NCBI RefSeq assembly: GCF_963678975.1
Contig: NC_089277.1
Span: 23,157,440 to 23,221,439 of the forward strand
Length of the DNA: 64,000 nt
Reading direction: 5' to 3'
Origin: Dysidea avara
Lineage: Eukaryota > Porifera > Demospongiae > Dictyoceratida > Dysideidae
Numbering within the stretch: position 1 is the stretch's first letter; every line of letters begins with the position of its first letter. Shown here piece after piece: positions 1 to 11,717 of this stretch. Below the pieces are notes generated by a model. It made no database searches. It worked only from the letters and a program-made list of their open reading frames with translations, and was not told the DNA's origin. Made by a program: the position numbers and the translations under genes.

Positions 1-395
1 AACACAGCTGCAATAAATACACAAGTACTGTAATACACAACTTTGTATGAACAAGCAAGCACAAAATTATTTCAGTCTTTGCATGGTATCAAACTGGTAG
101 ATATTTTTTCTGTAACTAGTTTGTCTTGCGTCTGTAGATAAGAAGAACAATGATTTGTGTAAACTATCATGCATACCTAAATTGGAAGAAATTTAATTTG
201 TTATAAATACTGCTGCAAATGATCACAGGCACTATAATACAACTTCATATAGCCACGAACAACAAGCAAGCACGAAAATGAATTAATTATATCAGCATAA
301 TTGGCTTTGTTATCGGATTGGTAGGTATTTTCTGTATTGGCATACACTAGTTTTCTGTAGATAAGAAGAACAATGGTTTGTGTAAAATAAACCTC
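1..395. repeat. Imperfect tandem duplication of about 200 bp
   Basis: Two neighbouring copies (about 1-180 and 205-395) share the landmarks acaact, gaacaagcaagcac, then tggtaggtatttt and finally gtagataagaagaacaatg. The second copy is slightly longer. No gene is supported here; the short open frames have no recognisable content. Confidence 0.6.
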
Positions 396-431
396 AAAAA
401 TTGCTTTGGGGTATATACTGTATTTTAAATC

Positions 432-1356
432 CAAAAAGAAGTAAAATCCACACAAAAACAGCCGAAGTGTATGAAAAGGGTGCGACCTTCAAAAAGCCTG
501 GGTGAAAAGAAGTGAAATCAAAGGTGGCAGCCATTTCTGCAGTGATGTACAATAATGCGCAAAATCCGTTATTAATATTTATTATATCTGCAAAAACAGG
601 ACATAATTGCATATTTTCCAAATACCTGTTTATTAAATATTTATAATCTACTTAGCCAAGTGTACTTACAGGCAAAGTTTCAGCTTCATTTGTCAATGAC
701 TTTGGGAGTTACAGCCCTACAAAGTAGCAACAACAGAAAAATCGATTTGTACAGCACAGCAAGTATAGGGAAAATAAATTACAGACGTTTACAAAAACGG
801 TTGTAACTTACCAATGGATTGAGGTACGGAGCTGACATTTTCACCATCGTGTTCGCCATGAATAGGGGAATCAATTACTGGGTAAGAATTTCTTTTACTC
901 ACCCTTCCTCACTGCATACAAAGGCAAAATGTGTGATAAAAATGGATTGTGTACAATCGCTTCGACATGACGTAAGCAAATGCTCATAACCTATGTATCC
1001 TCAGGTCTACTGCAAGGAAACAAAGATTTTCAACTCCTCTTGAGCAGACGAATAAGATGATATCCAGATTTTTACTGTTAGACCTTTCCTTCACTAAGAA
1101 AGAGATGTTAAAAAATTTATGAAATTTTTTCAATAATAGCTACGCAAGTACGTATTTCACCCAATATATTCAATGCTTTATACTGTAAATTTAGACTTGT
1201 GTGATTATGTCCTGTTTTCGCAGATCTGGTCACATATTATCATCATCACGTCATGTCATGGCCACCAGCTTTGAATTGATAACTTTTTTTCACCCAGGCT
1301 TTTTGAAGGCTGCACCATTTTATACAGCTTGGCTGTTTTTGTGTGGATTAGAATTA
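432..1356. mobile_element. Foldback (long inverted repeat) element, about 0.9 kb
   Basis: The left arm (about 432-540) and right arm (about 1258-1356) are imperfect inverted copies. Both contain a block reading aaacagcc..., then a gc-rich piece, caaaaagcctgggtga and gtggcagcc (left orientation). The same arm sequence recurs at 51350-51490 and, as a nearly complete palindrome, at 59381-59704. No transposase frame is visible between the arms, so this looks like a non-autonomous foldback element. Confidence 0.55.
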
Positions 1357-2530
1357 CATAACTATAAATAGTACAAAATGTTAATAAACTAGACAGATGT
1401 TAAAAACATGGTGGGGGAAAGCCTGAGCAAGTTGAATTGTGCATGATTGAAGGTTAGCTAGCTATACATATATACTATGTTGTGTTTTGGTATTTTGTAG
1501 GTAGCATAAAATGAGCAAGATTGTACAAACTGAATAATTTAGCTACTATTAAAAGAGCCACTCTGACACACTTATCGTTTAATTGCTTGCAACGAATCCA
1601 TACGTCTGTTATTTTAGCAATGACACTTGGTTGATTAAACCATGGAAGCTTTCCATTCACAATCTGTAAGTCCTCTGCAACACTTATAGAGCGATTCAGC
1701 TCTTTATCAACTCAGTATGTCTCCATTTGGATGATGTACGAAAAAGTGTCGTACATACCAGCCTTATATGGAGTGTAAGTAAAACATGCTTGATGGTATA
1801 AATGTACATACCAGCCTTATATGGAACACCAATAAATCATGCTAGTTATTGTTCATGTTATGAATGTACGTACCAGGCTTATATGGAAATCACGTTGGTC
1901 ATTGTTCTTGTTATAAACGTACAATTTAGTAAATCATTCTGGTTATTGTTCATGTTCTGAACATATGTGCAAGCCTTATATGGAAGCATTTGTAAGTTAT
2001 CAATGTTTTTTTTTGTAATTGTCCATGAACGAGATGTACGTACCATTGACTCACTAGTGTGGGGCTCGCTCAGGCTCACCCCAACAACTGTGAGGAAACT
2101 TTTAAAATTTTATGACCTTGAGTATAGCAGAGATCATTACAATGAAAAGTCCATATTAAAATAAAACAAATTTATCTGTACTTCAGCCATGAGTAGCAAA
2201 TTGAAAATGTTACAATTACATTAAAATTTGCACTTTGGGGGAATAGGTGATGATCCCCTCGTTGAAGCACTTTTGATTGTACCTGTTACATATTTCCTTT
2301 CTAGTAGCCATTTTGTTGATAAATACAAAGACCAATATCATCATGGCTTGCATGCAGTCTGCTGAATAAATAGCTCCCATAGCTTTATGTATGTAAATTA
2401 CAAATATGGCCATAATGTGTTTTGTGGTTTGTACGTGTTTTACATGTTCATGCTAATTACATTTTAAAAGCATCAATTAATATGTAGGTATTTGGAGATA
2501 CGTATAATGAGATCATTTTATGTTACTTAG
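1357..2530. other. Region upstream of NMT-like gene, with short repeat cluster
   Basis: Between about 1751 and 2050 the block gtacataccagccttatatg occurs four times (near 1751, 1804, 1865, and degenerate near 1971), with a partial fifth tgtacgtacc near 2036. The rest holds only short unsupported frames. The 5' exon(s) and promoter of the gene starting at 2531 should lie in or beyond this region, but I could not identify them. The sequence just before 2531 ends in a plausible splice acceptor (ttatgttacttag). Confidence 0.5.
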
Positions 2531-4293
2531 GTATAATATCAAGCCAATCTAATGCTGCTGCTACACAATGTCACAGTGCTCCTGACCCACCACTACCTTC
2601 ACTGCCTGTATTGACATTTTCTTCAGAGGAAGACATTGATTATGCTTTCTCTAGACTTTCTGCTGGGGTTAAAAAGATGATTGAAAACTCTGGTTGCAAA
2701 TTTAACATCCTACAAGATGCATGTATTGAAAGGGCCTTGTCCCCAAAATCTTACATGTCTGGTGAAATTAAATCAAAAATATCAGAAGCTGCCTCATTTC
2801 AACATCTTTGTACTATGTTAACAAATGCGTATTACTGGAATTTCTTAGATACAAGAATGATGGAAGCTTTGGTAGCTGCCTCTGCGGTACCTAATGCACA
2901 AGAATCTCTGCAAAATTTTAGAAAAGCATTCTTTGGCTTGAAGCTTAGTGAAGTTCTACCAGCTTACACTCCTGTGATACCTGTAAGGCCAGGTAATGTT
3001 CTTATTCAAGAACACCTTGATGTGGATCCTAAGCAATTTACAATTGGCAATTTGCACAAGCATCGTTTTTATTTAGAAACGGATATGCTTAAAACTGGTG
3101 AAGGTACAATAACTGGCTACAAAATTTTGTTAGGCTCAGTGTTTATTGTTTGGCAGATCCATGTTGATCATGCTTACCAGGTATATACATCACTGAATAA
3201 GAACAGATTTCGATTTCAAGCACAGAGAATCACACACTTGTCGATTCCTGCAGCCATGAGATGGGTGAAATTACCTGTTTTACTACGTGGACAAAAGTTG
3301 GACATAATAGGTCCAATTGAAGAACCACTGAAATATCATCCGAGAGAAGATCCATTTCCATTACCAGAGGGTCTGAAATGGACTTGGCTTAGCCCAGAAG
3401 AAGCTATGCATTATGACCCTAGAAAAAAAAGGAAAAAGTCACAGTGGATTACTTCACATCCTCACTTTAAAAAACATTATTATTGGGGAGTTATTAGTAA
3501 ACGAGGAGACAGTATACTTAGCTGTGCACCAGATTATATCTGCGTTGGTGGAATATCTTTTTCTGTTATGAGCCTGGAACTTACTTCACACAGCTTTGAA
3601 CTTTTGACCTCAACAAGTTATGATGATACGCCTTTGCAAATGACAGGAGAAATGCTTAAGGAAGTGGTAAACACAACTAAAGAAGATGGAATTTCCCAAG
3701 CAGTGCTGCTTACTGGCATCCCTTGCATTGTTAAACCTGTTGTTGTGCTTACCATGTGGTATTATTATTTCAGGTATCCTTTGTCTTTACTTCAACCTCC
3801 TCTTACTAGTGATTCTCCTAAAACCATAGGGCTGCGGAAAATAACTCCAAAAGATGTACCAAAAGCATTAGAGTTTACCAATCAATATGCTGCACAGTTT
3901 GAAATCCATCAACTGTTCCAAACAGAGGAAGAATTTTCACACCACTTTTTATGCCCATCAATGCCAGGATACATAGTTACCTATATAGTAGAAGACCCAA
4001 TCACTAATCACATTACTGACCTGTTTGGATTTCTACTGTACAACAATGGTAATGAAACAGCTGCTGATGTGATTGCAATTCTTGCTACTAAGTCTTCACC
4101 TAGGCAACTTGTGATTGACTTGCTTATTTGTGCAAAACAAGAGAAGTCTGATAGAGTATGCACAGCTCAGTATGGACTACCAAGAAGTACCTTTGAGCAT
4201 CTTTTCCTGAACTTTGCTAATAAGTATTTACACATATACAATTATGCTTATCCTGAAGTTGATGAAGAAAAGTGTTGCTTGTTTAAGATTTAA
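2531..4293 (+). CDS. N-myristoyltransferase-like protein with novel N-terminal domain (last exon; probable pseudoenzyme)
   Basis: One long exon, open from the TAG at 2485 to the TAA at 4291. No ATG precedes the conserved region, so the exon most likely starts after the acceptor ending at 2530 (phase 1) and an upstream exon is missing from this annotation. Numbering from the TTG at 2611 gives 560 residues. Residues about 1-215 form an alpha-helical-looking domain with LTNAYYWNFLD near 70-80; I recall this type of segment from uncharacterised sponge and cnidarian proteins, but cannot name a family. Residues about 233-560 follow the N-myristoyltransferase fold: GPIEEP, then LPEGLKWTWL (NMT usually has SLPQGFMW or similar), VGGIS near 312-316, GISQAVLLTGI near 360-370, KPV, SPKTIGLRKITPKDVPKAL at 402-420, and a C-terminal ITDLFGFLLY. 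Known NMT hallmarks are missing. The loop with ENYVEDDDNMFRFDYS-like sequence is shortened away, and the RSKR CoA-phosphate loop is replaced by TPLQ (340-343). I infer loss of myristoyl transfer with possible retention of ligand binding. The cytosolic location is inferred, as no signal peptide or membrane segment is seen in this exon. Confidence 0.75.
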
Positions 4294-4563
4294 ACGTCAT
4301 TTTTCATATTCATTTTGTAGTTGTTGTACTTGCTGTTACATAATATGCACATACATACTAAAATATTCTGTGTACTACATCATTTTTGTACTAATTTCTC
4401 TGTACTAATTTCTCTGTATTATTCTACTTAATACATATGCCATATTTAAAACTTATGCTGATTACGTCGAAATGAACAAAAGGAGAATAAGGGTATACAT
4501 ACAGTGTAACGCAGCAGTAATAGAGCTACTTTAGATAAAATTCAGATATTAAAGACTGTATTA
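4294..4563. other. 3' flank of NMT-like gene
   Basis: AT-rich sequence following the stop codon. No exact AATAAA is seen close to the stop. There is a short duplication of tgtactaatttctc near 4388-4412. Presumed 3' UTR. Confidence 0.35.
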
Positions 4564-4797
4564 TGTGACTGGATCTGTGAAATGGGGTCTTATAGCCTTT
4601 CCAATTGCATGTACTTGCCAATCCATAACTAGACTTGTGAATATGGTACCAGCCTGAAATTTGGTCACTTTACATTTTTACATAGCACTATTACTAGATG
4701 TACTTTTAAGATAATAGGATAAACACATGATGAGTCAAACACATGATGAGTCAAATTTGAAAAGGCTATAAGACCCCTTTTCAGAGATTCAGTCACA
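4564..4797. mobile_element. MITE of the TGTGACYGG family
   Basis: Ends are inverted repeats: TGTGACTGG, a short spacer, then a block reading ggggtcttatagcc on the left, mirrored by ggctataagacccc and ending AGTCACA on the right. The interior is short and non-coding and contains a small duplication of aacacatgatgagtcaaa. Related elements are at 9154-9777, 20088-20735, 44938-45162, 56739-56989 and 57666-57917. Confidence 0.75.
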
Positions 4798-5867
4798 CAT
4801 AAGGAAAGTTTAACAGAGTAATTAATAATCAATTTAGCAGATACATTTGTATGATTTTCAACTGGAGCATTTGGATCTAAATACCATTACCTATTATCAT
4901 GACCATTGTCAAGTATCAGTATGAGACTAGAAGGGAGCCATGCTGTTATTGCAAAAATGTACCACCATTTTATTTTGTGGTATATAGAAGGCTGCATATT
5001 ACATGCACCAAAGTATTATGTACTGTAGTAGTTTATTATTTTTATTTCAGTTCTTTTTTTGAATTTGCAAAGTGTTTAGGTGGTTTGCATTTCAGCCAGG
5101 ATTTGTTTAACTCTTAAACCAATAGACCAGTGATTACATAGCCATAGACCCATATAAAGCTAATACTCTTATTCCTCTTCATACATGTAAACATGCCCCA
5201 GTACAACAAAAAGTTCCTAGGAGACTATAAGTATACCCATGGCATGGTACTGCAAATGAAAGTTTTTATATGCCAGAATCTCTTAGATATTATTATTCAT
5301 TTTGATCTTGGTGTGCAATTTGCAACTTCTGAGGGAGTCTGCCTATTTACTAAATCCCTGCTTGTATTGAATAGCATGCACAGCAATGCTGTTTAGTCAA
5401 AAAATGTATATAGGGCACTACTCAAAGTTCTACAATTAAACACCACCATAGAAATATCATATGTATATATAGCAAAGGTACCTTTATGAAATATTAGTGC
5501 AAGTCACTGTTTCACGTATAGTCCTCTTTAACTACCCATAAACTTCCAAAACGTCAAAATGATGCTTTTAAAAACTTTCCCACATAGCAATCCCTCAGCA
5601 CCCCATGCACGTATTTAAGTTATTTTTCATGAATAAAACTAAAACCAATTGGCACAGTTACAGAATGCAAATATTCTGTTCCCGATCCAGTACTGAGATA
5701 AAACCTGTAACATGTTGAGGCGTAGCTTATGCCCACATGGCACATGCCCTGTTCTCACAGGCCCAGTCACATTTTTAGTCCCTCAATTATTAGTGTGAAT
5801 TTCATACTTTTGTTTGTCATTCCTTGTCATATTATGAAGTACGTTCATGCACTTGTATGGAGAGTTA
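4798..5867. other. Intergenic, no supported gene
   Basis: Only short frames without recognisable content. Near 5745-5775 there is a solitary end of the TGTGACYGG MITE family (ccctgttctcacaggcccag followed by tcaca), without a matching left end in the expected place. Confidence 0.4.
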
Positions 5868-6045
5868 TTTAAGAAAAGGCCATTTCGTGATACCAAGAAG
5901 CAATGGAGGGATGAAGTGGTGAATAATTTGCAGGCAACTGCGGCTGGTGTTGAAGATTAGTGTGTGGTGTGTAAAGATTGTGAGAGATGTTTTGACCTGT
6001 GCAGAATAGCTGTCGATGAGGCAGAGAAAGGAACACAACAGAGCA
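5868..6045 (+). pseudogene. Relic of LINE ORF2 C-terminus
   Basis: Frame beginning at about 5871 reads KKRPFRDTKKQWRDEVVNNL, then after about ten residues a stop (5958-5960), followed in the same frame by CVVCKDCERCFDLCRIA. The pattern W-R-D-x-V ... Y/C-x-x-C-x-D-x-x-x-W/C-x-x-L-C is typical of the last residues of the non-LTR retrotransposon ORF2 protein. No reverse transcriptase core is attached, so this is a 5'-truncated dead copy. Assignment is from motif resemblance only. Confidence 0.4.
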
Positions 6046-6939
6046 TCTTCATATTAATTGTGGAAAATGGTTCAAATGACCCGGAGGTACTTGTATGTAG
6101 TCCCTTGTTTGTGTGAACTACAATTTACTCAATTACATAATAAATAATGTGATTTTTTATTATACTGTGAACTACACTGTATTCATGCTGTGATCTCTTG
6201 GTTAGTTAGTGTACTACACTGTACTCTTATTGTGATTTCGTTTTAGTGTGAATATGTATGACTATGACTGTATGGTATTCGTGCTTATAATAATTTGTGT
6301 TCATCATTATTAGAGTTGGAAAATTGCTAGAGTAAAGTAGTTTGGATGAATAACCAACCAGTATCATAATAATATTATTATAGTTACTTGCTGGGTATCC
6401 TACAATTTTTCGGTCTTGCCAGTGTGAAGTAAGTGCAACCTGTTTTTAATTAGACAAGTCTGATCAGTGGCCACCTGATTAATTAGGTGGAAACTGGTGT
6501 TGTTATTAAATTTTTACAAGACAAAATAATGCTAGAATCCAGAAGCTCATCGTCTGTTTGCAAGACTTGTTATTATATATTTTACAAGGTACAGATCATA
6601 ACAGATGTATGTATCTGAAAACAAAGAGTAATAGCCACTACACTTTCCTTAAATTGATAGTTGGTGCACGCTTTCAGCTGCAAAGTTAATATATGGTATG
6701 TCTGGTGCCATTCTTTCATTTTAAGCTGTATGCATGGGTTCACTAATCGTAATTAAGTTACAAAAAAGTAAAACCAATTTCAACAGGTACAAAGAATTGT
6801 AATTTGATTAGGGATCACATAAATAAAAAAAAGTAGTGAAAATGTGCCTAGTTCCACTGAAAAATAATTAGCTAGACTATACTACTATCTTGCTTGAGAT
6901 AGCTAATTCAAGCAGGCAATGGGAAACAGTGTACGTGCA
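6046..6939. other. Intergenic, no supported gene
   Basis: AT-rich DNA with no open frame of note and no clear repeat boundaries that I could define. Confidence 0.4.
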
Positions 6940-7290
6940 GTACACAGTAAAAGACAAGTGTGCTACTATACGTATTATAACACATCCCCAGTTTTAGCAC
7001 ACTATGCACATACTTATCTAGCAAATGTGTTCAATAAGCACAAAATATGTAGTGAAATAGCACACTTAAAACAGTACATGTGCTAAAGACAGCACACCGT
7101 ATACTTGCACACATGTGCTAAAATCTAACATATTAAATTAGCATACCAATGTGCTGTTTTAGAGAACTGCTGTGTTGTTTTAGCACACTTTCATTAACAC
7201 ACCGTGATGTGCTAAAAATGACACACCTATGTGCTAAATTACTGTAGCACAAAATTAATGGAACAGCACATGTGCTAAAACTGGACATTT
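6940..7290. repeat. Cluster of TGTGCTAAA / TTTAGCACA motifs
   Basis: The 8-9 base motif tgtgctaaa and its complement ttagcaca recur more than a dozen times in about 350 bases, in both orientations and at irregular spacing, interspersed with cacac. Some pairs form short palindromes (acatgtgctaaaa, cagcacatgtgctaaaa). The periodicity is loose, so this is a degenerate satellite or a foldback element rather than a clean tandem array. Confidence 0.6.
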
Positions 7291-8032
7291 CAGGGTGCTG
7301 TTGTAGCAAACCTGAGCTGTTTCATTTTTACTGTGTACGTAGTAACACCATCAGTAGCTATAACACCAGGAGTAGTGACCAGCAATACAGGTCCAGCAGT
7401 ACCAGCACAGGGCAGTACTGCACAATATTGGCTAATCAATGTCAAAATATAGAGCAAGAATTTGACTACTTGACCACAGTTATCCAGCTAATAAGATATC
7501 CAAACATTAATTTATATGCTGGAATGGCATTGAGCATGATAGTTTGTAGGTAACTGTCACCACACACCCTAGTTCAATAGGCACAAATCAAGAAAAATTG
7601 TAACATAAAAGTATAGATAATCAGGGGCAAAGGAGACACTTTCATTTAGGGTGGGCTGGGGTGTAGCTACGTATACTGCAGGGATTGATAGCACATAATT
7701 ATGTGAAGTGTAGGGCATGCCACTTTCCCTCCACGAATCAGACTCTCAAAAGTACGTAACCATACTCTCAAAAGTAAATCTGAGAGTGATGTCAGAAGTC
7801 ACCATTAATATTAAATTTGTTGACTGCTGTATTAATGTGATTGCTCTATTAGGGTATATCGGTCTTGATGCATATAGAATCCAGCTAATATAATCAACAC
7901 AATAAAAGAGGATTTCCAGTAAAGTGCCTCTTTTCATGGTTTCAGGTGATTATAGTAGAGGGGCTAAGCCCCTCCATAATTTCTTTACTGTACTGAGGTA
8001 GTGCAAGTCAGTCTAGGAAATGGAAATAAGAG
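7291..8032. other. Intergenic; includes a block shared with the flank of receptor copy 1
   Basis: About 7552-7605 (aactgtcaccacacaccc, then aatcaagaaaaa) resembles 11890-11935, upstream of the receptor-like gene at 12331. At about 7838-7860 there is a copy of the recurrent motif attgctctattagggtat. No gene supported. Confidence 0.4.
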
Positions 8033-8432
8033 GGTAGGCACCTGCTTTTAATTTAGCTTATTATGCTATGCTGCAGTGCTCAAAATTTTTGCCTATTGTG
8101 CTCATAATTGTGCTCAAATTTTTCTGCAGTTCCCATGTTTTGTTACTTTCTAATGTATAATGATAAAGTTTGGCTTATAAACAACTGGTTTAATGTAAAA
8201 GCTAACACTCGTGCATTAAAAATTTGGCTGAATTTTAAACATTAATAATAGTTGTGCCAAAAAGCTATCCTCCACTGCAGCATCAACTTTTCTGTCCACC
8301 TTTTTCAGTGGCATGCATTTTTGCTTACAGTGTGACATAATTATTCTTCCTATTATGCTAGCATTATGCTTGATGCTTTCAGGCACCTATTATGCTCAAA
8401 ATTATGCCAGCATAATAGGCTGGTGCCTACAA
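8033..8432. mobile_element. Possible MITE with GTAGGCACC ends
   Basis: The left end gtaggcacctgc and right end ggtgcctac are inverted. Next to both are repeated tattatgc blocks (left: cttattatgctatgc; right: attatgctcaaaattatgcc). The interior is non-coding. Boundaries are tentative. Confidence 0.35.
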
Positions 8433-9153
8433 GAGGGGAACAGAAAGTGGGAATAGGAGCCTGTGAATTGACCCTGCGAACTGATCGACTATTGTAGCTA
8501 GCATAGATTATAGGTATACAGTGGACTAGCTAAGTCATTGACACTGGACCTAGCATGGAGACTCCTCTTGGACCTACTTTAGCTTGACAAGGATACTGCT
8601 TCATATACATTCCCCATTATGACTTATTTGGAAGCAGTGTCCAAAGTGTATACTAGACACTGTCAAATACATTGTGAATCTCCTCATCAGTGTTTAACAT
8701 TTAATAGTTGAATCTTCTAAAAGTGTTCATGGTTTCAAAGGAGTAGCTAACTTTCAGTGTTGATGACTTAGCTAGTCTATATACCTAATCTCAGCTATAC
8801 AGTCTATTAATTCACAGGTTTTCAATGCAGGTTCCTGGTAGGATAGTTAACAAAACCTTCTTGACTGCTCTATAGATGGTGAACATATTACAGTTGTATA
8901 ATCATGCAGCCAAACTTGCATCACACAATCAGTCAAAGTATTAAAAATCAACTTGTACAGCAAAACCTTTTGCTATTATTCTGCATGGCCAAACCAAATT
9001 TCTAGGTCACAGACCACTATTTCCCTCATCACCAGACTCATTATACAGAAACAATTAAGGCTCAGAACAGATTGAGCAGCAATTTGTTACCATACAGCAA
9101 GGCCATGAATAGATATGTAGTGTATGTGTATAGATGTTTCAGTGCATTGGATA
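8433..9153. other. Intergenic, no supported gene
   Basis: No open frame with recognisable content and no clear repeat. A weak copy of the gactgctctat motif occurs near 8861. Confidence 0.35.
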
Positions 9154-9777
9154 TGTGACCCAGTCCGAGAAAACTGGTCTTATTGCCCATGTCAGATTCG
9201 ATTTTTCACCCAGGACACACAGTTACATGAATAAACAATCTAATTCCACATTTAAAATCAGCTAGACTTGAGTGGTCTGGTTTTGCTGGCTGCTTTTCCC
9301 GAGCCCAGTGGTGATCCGTATGTGTGGTGTGGGGCCTTAATGGAGCTCTGGTCAACCTGGGAATGACTGTATGTGGCTGTACAGCTCTGTGGTGTTGAAT
9401 AAGCACCTCTGCTGTGAATTTCCTTTCATTTTAGCCAGTTTTGAGACCTCAATGGCTCAAAACTTGGCCTAATTCATCCCTTGGCCTTCCTTTTCAATTT
9501 TTGAACACCATCATGCCCGCCTCCCACCCAATTTGCAACTCGCCTGATACAGTCAACCTTGGTTTAAAAACTATCTAAAAAGGCAGGAAACTTAGTTGTT
9601 GGCTACTTGCACAGTGGATGCTCTGGAAGGTAAGGAATTGGTGTAAAACGTGTGAAAATTTGGTACACATAGCTTCAACCATTGGCGAGCTACAACACAC
9701 TAAATACTTAAAACTGGCATTTCTTGATACTTTTAAATACGCGATAGCTAAGCCCGGTTTTGTCAGACTGGGTCACA
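9154..9777. mobile_element. TGTGACYGG-family MITE, 624 bp, TA target duplication
   Basis: Left end TGTGACCCAGTCCGAGAAAA and right end gttttgtcagactgggtcac/a are inverted. TA flanks both ends (9152-9153 and 9778-9779). The interior is longer than in other copies and carries no transposase. Confidence 0.7.
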
Positions 9778-9878
9778 TATATTGATGTGATTTAATCGTG
9801 CAAGTGGAAGGAAATAAGTCAGTTGGATTGTATATTCCATAAAACCAAGATGATAATAATTAACAGGCTACCCTGTAC

Positions 9879-11717
9879 CAGGGGCGGATTTAGGGGGGGG
9901 GCTAAGGGGGCTGTAGCCTCCCCCCCTCCCCCTTTCCTTTCTAAGATAGTACTTGGCCAATAAAACCCTAAATCTTCTATGTGTATCAAAAACAGACTTA
10001 TTTCAGGAATTATGCATCACTACCAACACAAGTAATGTCTATGTAACTACACCTATTGTTCAACTCTGTTCCAGGAGAGTTTAGCTTCCTTTTCATCAAG
10101 AGTTCTTCAAGAAAAGGTTTCGATTGTGGGTTGCATCTTTAGTTACAAAAGGTTTAATTGTGGGTTTTGTTTTATTCAGGTAATTAGCAGTGTTTTCCAC
10201 TATGGCTATCAGAGGTGATTAGTGTGGTTTTATATTTAAAACGAATTTATTATGTGATTCAAAAAGTGTTAGTTGGTTTAAATGGTTAGAGTTATTAGCT
10301 TTAGTAGCTATAATATACTGTCTTTTGCAAGTTTATAAGGCAGCTATAGCACTTTTGTCTATGAATGTAAAATTGGTATCAGTTACCTTCTGATATGACC
10401 CCTTACTGCGGGTTATGGTGCTGGTATTTGTAGCTAGCTATAGATCAGTCTTTGTAACCCGGCAGATCTAGAAATAAGTTGACTATCACAACAGTAAATT
10501 CAGAAACCCCATAAATGCAAATATAGTTGCAATTTGCTAAGAATTTCCAGTGGACTAGCTAATAGCTACTATTACCCTTCACTGCATTCTATTTTCTGTA
10601 CACTTTATTGGTGCTAAGACTAACAAAGTGTTACTAGGCTAAGGAGCATGCATACTAATAATTGTTACATTCAACATCACTACCACTTAGCTATACATGC
10701 TTCTGCCTCTGTTTAACTATATATGTTCCTTCCACACATTATCCCACAAAGGCTTCCCTTGTTAACTGGTTTTGTTTGATCATGGGGGTATTTGCGTGGG
10801 GGACTGACTTGTGTAGTTGACTCATAGTCACCCAATGTTGATGAATCCCAGATGGTCTTTATATTAGAAGGTGATATTCTAGTGTTCCATAAAGAGAGTC
10901 TGCCTTGAATCTGTTGATGTTGAGGCTGGGGTAAGCATTTTCCACAATTATTCCAATTTCATGACTTGTGCAACAACCCACCCCCAACCTCCAACATCAT
11001 TTTTATCAGTAACACAGCAAAAATAGTGTTCCAATACTACATATTCTAACCCCGTATTTATTCAGTATTGGAACAACTATTTTTAAAAACTTCCTATAAT
11101 GAGACAAAACGAACCTCAAATATATAAATGACTCTAATGTTATTCACTATTGGGGGCTGTGGTCTGTTTTTGTTTGAGCCAAGGTAGAATTTTTAGACTA
11201 TTAGTTCCAACACCAAAATATGGACGGAATAAATACAGTCAGTATTTGTGTATGAATTATGCTGTGGTAAGAAAGACAGTTGGGGCTGTTGAAGAGGAGC
11301 TGATGCATTATGGTATATACTAGCTATATTTAAATACTTGGTAGCTACAAATGAAAAGATTAACATGTATGCATGATAAGTTGATAACTACTCCTGCAAT
11401 CAGTCTTGATTTAATGGAAAAGTAAAAGTGTTTTGATAAACTGAAATTCCATTATTTTCCACTGAAAAACTGCTAAAAACACTCTCAGATTCACCTTCAG
11501 AGGGCCTAATTTTCTTGGGGGAATGTCCCAGACCCCCTAGGCTGGCACACTAATGTAGTTAGTCATTATTCCAAATAGCTAATTTGAACGTGGATAATAC
11601 ATGAATCTTACCACTAGGGCCTTGTGAGAAGGCTTGGTATCTTCTAATGTCTGGCTAGCTATACCTATGTCCCCATCCAGCTTAGCCCCCTTTCAAAAAA
11701 TCCTAGATCCACCCCTG
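9879..11717. mobile_element. hAT-like non-autonomous element, 1.84 kb
   Basis: Left end CAGGGGCGGATTTAGG followed by a G-run and ctaag; right end cttagccccc...CCTAGATCCACCCCTG. The ends are inverted repeats of the CAGGGGCGGATCY type found throughout this window. Flanking ctgtac is duplicated on both sides (9873-9878 and 11718-11723), shorter than the 8 bp usual for hAT. The interior has no long open frame; it includes a block with ggggaatgtcccagaccccc near 11519 that resembles the gggggcatgccccc segment of other copies. Confidence 0.7.
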
